A DNA stretch of 8,247 nt from Thiomicrorhabdus sp. (GTDB lineage: Bacteria; Pseudomonadota; Gammaproteobacteria; Thiomicrospirales; Thiomicrospiraceae): positions 1 to 8,247 of the forward strand of contig WFNQ01000245.1 in NCBI GenBank assembly GCA_015488565.1, given 5' to 3'. Positions within the stretch are counted from its first letter, which is position 1. Each line of letters begins with the position of its first letter. The notes beneath the pieces are model-generated. The model saw only the letters and a program-made list of their open reading frames with translations. It was not told the DNA's origin and searched no databases. Made by a program: the position numbers and the translations under genes. Shown one piece after another: positions 6,357-8,247 of this stretch.

Positions 6357-7052
6357 ATGGCTATTTTATTAAAAAACAAAGCACCTTATATTTTATCTTG
6401 TGCTTTATTAAGTTCAGCGGTGTTATTAAGCACGGGTTGTTCAAATGAGGGCAGTGATGATGCGGCCGAAAAGGGTGAGGTAGCCTCCCTATTAGAAAAA
6501 ACAACAGCTGCGGCAACTTCCGCTGTTGATAGTGTAAAGAATACCGTGGAAGAAACGGCTGATAAAGCGAGCGCTGTGGCTTCTGATGCTAAAGATGTTA
6601 TGGCTGAAACAGCTGATAAAGCGACTGCAGTGGCTTCTGATGCTAAAGGTGTTATTACTGAAACAGCTGATAAAGCAGCGACTGTTGTTACAGAAACAAC
6701 AGATAAGGTCGTTGCAGTTGCTTCTGATGCGAAAGCAGCGATGGCAGAAAAAACAGAAGTGGTTAAACAAGCGGTGGTAACAAAAGAAAAATCACCTGCT
6801 CATGCCGATACTTCTGCTGTTGATGGAGCAAAAATTTTCGCTTCTTGTGCGGGATGTCATGGTAGTAAAGCAGAGGGTGGCGTTGGTCCAAACTTAAACG
6901 CTCAAACCGCTTCGGATGTAGCGGATAAATTAACTCGTTATAAAGCGGGTGAGCAGATTGGACCCATGTCTGCAATGATGAATCCGATTGCTAAAGGCTT
7001 AAGTGAGGCAGACATTAAAGCGGTTTCTGAATATGTGGTGACACTCAAATAA
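6357..7052 (+). CDS. Lipoprotein cytochrome c with Ala-rich repeat stalk
   Basis: Predicted membrane-anchored monoheme class I cytochrome c facing the periplasm; the redox partner is unknown. The 231 residues divide into three parts. First is a lipoprotein signal peptide with a hydrophobic segment (about 10-24) and lipobox LSTGC, giving Cys28 as the lipidated residue; the residues after it (SNEG) contain no Asp at +2, so an outer-membrane location is possible. Second is a long Ala/Thr/Asp/Lys/Val-rich stretch (about 41-150) with tandem 18-residue repeats of the form ETADKAxAVASDAK, predicted to be helical. Third is a C-terminal heme domain (about 153-231) with CAGCH (Cys164, Cys167, His168) and GPMSAMM (Met204 or a nearby Met as the sixth ligand), ending in SEADIKAVSEYVVTLK as in c553/c5-type cytochromes. 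It has its own promoter and a strong terminator, so it looks monocistronic. The heme domain is secure; the function of the repeat part is unknown, and LEA-like or spacer roles are guesses. Confidence 0.92.
   Translation: MAILLKNKAPYILSCALLSSAVLLSTGCSNEGSDDAAEKGEVASLLEKTTAAATSAVDSVKNTVEETADKASAVASDAKDVMAETADKATAVASDAKGVITETADKAATVVTETTDKVVAVASDAKAAMAEKTEVVKQAVVTKEKSPAHADTSAVDGAKIFASCAGCHGSKAEGGVGPNLNAQTASDVADKLTRYKAGEQIGPMSAMMNPIAKGLSEADIKAVSEYVVTLK
6552..6746 (+). repeat. In-frame tandem repeats (54-bp unit) in the cytochrome gene
   Basis: Four repeat units: residues 66-83 and 84-101 (18 residues each, near-identical: ETADKA[ST]AVASDAK), a shortened unit at 102-112 (ETADKAATVVT), and a diverged full unit at 113-130 (ETTDKVVAVASDAKAAMA). 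At DNA level the units begin at 6552, 6606, 6660 and 6693; the first two share long identical stretches such as GTGGCTTCTGATGCTAAAG. Unit lengths stay multiples of three, so copy-number changes would lengthen or shorten the stalk without breaking the frame. Confidence 0.88.
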
Positions 7053-7085
7053 GGCGTTAATTTCCTTATAGTAGAGTTCATAAAG

Positions 7086-7117
7086 AAAGCCCCAAATTTG
7101 GGGCTTTTTTTGTTTTT
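7086..7117 (+). terminator. Intrinsic terminator after the cytochrome c gene
   Basis: AAAGCCCC (7086-7093) and GGGGCTTT (7100-7107) form a perfect inverted repeat around AAATTT, followed by a T-rich tract to 7117 broken by one G. It lies 33 bases past the cytochrome stop codon. An A-rich stretch on the other side means it may also stop transcripts coming from ygfZ on the minus strand, though that U-tract is weaker. Confidence 0.93.
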
Positions 7118-7148
7118 ATAGAAAGGACACTATGCTAATAATAAAACC

Positions 7149-8246
7149 CTATTCATTGTCTGTAATAGAATAAGGTAATGGTTCAATAAAGGCCAGGTCA
7201 CCAGATTCCGTGACTAAATTCCCCTCAATGGCTTCCAAGCTTTTTAAGGTTCCAACTGCTAGGCAGAGCGTGCCCTCAAAAATATTTGGATTGGCGGTAA
7301 TTACCGTTAATTTATGACTTTTTCCTAGGCTGTCTTTTAAAAACAGTATCTTACCTGCCTTTAAGTCCAGTAAGGCTTCACTGCGAATTCGGAACATTCG
7401 TTTGGTCACCTTGCCTCGATAATGCACTCGAGCGATCATCTCTTGTCCTGGAAAGCAGCCTTTTTTAAAGTCAATGGCATCGAGTTTATCTAAATTTAAA
7501 AACTGTGCTAAGAATTGAGCCGTAGTTTGTTCAGTCACTTCAGGTATGCCTGCGGCAATGTTAAGCAAGTTCCAGTCATAACTGTTAGTGACATCCGCGT
7601 TGCTTCTTAAATGCGTCCATACCTTTTCTATCTGATCGACTGGGCCAAACAGATCATATTTATGATAAGGCCCTGGTACTTTTACCACACAAACCTCTTC
7701 CATCCCCTCGGTTTGAATATAGCCTGTTTCATACTCTTTTTTGACTTTGGTGTTTAAGCATCGCTGAATGTCTAAATCGCCAAATTCGCCTGCAAACCCT
7801 ATATGAATCAGTTGGTTTGACATATCGGTTAACTGTACGTCAGAGCGCATAATAAACATACTTAGGCGTTTAAAAACCGCTTCTTTAAGGGAGTGGTGAA
7901 AACTTAAATAAAACTCATCTTGGTATTTAAAAATTAAAAATATCGCCAAGATTTGTCCTTTTGGATCGCAGTAAGCCGAAAGTTGAGCTTGGGTGTTAGA
8001 GACCTGATGGATATCGGTGGTTAGCTGCCCTTGTAAAAAGCAAACGGCATCTTTTCCTGATACTTTAATTAGGCCTTGATGGCTTAAGCTGGTTACCACA
8101 GGGCCATTTTTGATTAAAAATCGCTCCAATTCTGCTTGACCAAAGGTGACTATTTGGCCTGTCGAATCAAATTGTGCATTTTGTGACGTTAAAAAATTGA
8201 ACCATTTAGGGTCTAAATCCGAACACTTTATATCGGTTGTGGGCAT
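7149..8246 (-). CDS. ygfZ: YgfZ-type folate-binding protein (GcvT-like), Fe-S enzyme maintenance
   Basis: Relative of the GcvT aminomethyltransferase. In E. coli, YgfZ binds folate and supports assembly or repair of certain Fe-S enzymes, including the tRNA-modifying MiaB; it is cytosolic. The 365-residue product shows the family marks: ISGxD-like KVSGKDAVCFLQGQLTTDI (about 61-79), AYCDPKGQILAIFLIF (91-106), NIAAGIPEV (229-237), and the diagnostic KKGCFPGQEMIARVHYRG (261-278) with the conserved Cys264 of the KGCxxGQE signature. The C-terminus IEPLPYSITDNE closely resembles the E. coli ending IEPLPYSLEE. It is somewhat longer than E. coli YgfZ (326), mainly at the N-terminus. The ATG at 8244-8246 is one base from the window edge, so its ribosome site cannot be seen and the true start could be further upstream. 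It is convergent with the cytochrome gene, with a terminator between. Confidence 0.93.
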   Translation of the reverse strand: MPTTDIKCSDLDPKWFNFLTSQNAQFDSTGQIVTFGQAELERFLIKNGPVVTSLSHQGLIKVSGKDAVCFLQGQLTTDIHQVSNTQAQLSAYCDPKGQILAIFLIFKYQDEFYLSFHHSLKEAVFKRLSMFIMRSDVQLTDMSNQLIHIGFAGEFGDLDIQRCLNTKVKKEYETGYIQTEGMEEVCVVKVPGPYHKYDLFGPVDQIEKVWTHLRSNADVTNSYDWNLLNIAAGIPEVTEQTTAQFLAQFLNLDKLDAIDFKKGCFPGQEMIARVHYRGKVTKRMFRIRSEALLDLKAGKILFLKDSLGKSHKLTVITANPNIFEGTLCLAVGTLKSLEAIEGNLVTESGDLAFIEPLPYSITDNE

Positions 8247-8247
8247 A

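Noticed and set aside
6552..6746. CRISPR-like direct repeats
   Set aside because: The repeats are contiguous, in frame and protein-coding, with no unique spacers.
6492..6770. Minus-strand open frame rich in Cys, Phe and Ser with repeats
   Set aside because: It is the antisense image of the Ala/Asp/Lys repeat region of the cytochrome gene, so its repeats come from that gene.
6586..6780. Plus-strand Leu/Lys/Gln-rich open frame in the cytochrome gene
   Set aside because: A shifted-frame reading of the same tandem repeats, with no ribosome site.

Overview
The window looks like a chromosomal housekeeping segment from an AT-leaning gammaproteobacterium. The large HrpA helicase with its long C-terminal region, the YgfZ signature and the DnaQ C-terminus (MTGGQT motif followed by a tail ending in Trp) are all of gammaproteobacterial type. 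An ETHE1-type persulfide dioxygenase and a lipoprotein-anchored cytochrome c would fit a respiring, possibly sulfur-oxidising organism such as the Thiomicrospira/Hydrogenovibrio group. That placement is inference. I see no phage, IS transposase, CRISPR, rRNA or tRNA.

Layout: dnaQ (10-717, minus) is divergent from a SlyD-like FKBP prolyl isomerase (781-1206, plus). The isomerase gene converges on an ETHE1-like persulfide dioxygenase gene (1266-1952, minus). A 299-base gap (1953-2251) follows, holding a long imperfect palindrome, an extended -10 promoter and a leader with small inverted repeats. Next come hrpA (2252-6238, plus), a lipoprotein cytochrome c gene with its own promoter (6357-7052, plus), a strong intrinsic terminator, and ygfZ (7149-8246, minus), whose start codon lies one base from the window end.

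Most genes appear to be separate transcription units; no multi-gene operon is evident. They cover replication proofreading (DnaQ), protein folding (FKBP), sulfide/persulfide detoxification (ETHE1-like), ribosome/RNA remodelling (HrpA), electron transfer (cytochrome c) and Fe-S-enzyme maintenance (YgfZ). Persulfide oxidation and Fe-S maintenance both touch sulfur metabolism, but nothing in the sequence shows co-regulation.

The parts that do not reduce to ordinary annotation are: (1) palindromic elements sharing one sequence family that abut both the stop and the start codon of the dioxygenase gene, each flanked by a possible 3-bp target duplication; (2) an uninterrupted run of 11 G inside hrpA, a candidate slippage tract; (3) a cytochrome c whose heme domain is joined to its lipid anchor by tandem 18-residue Ala-rich repeats. 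I did not find convincing evidence of a new multi-gene system.
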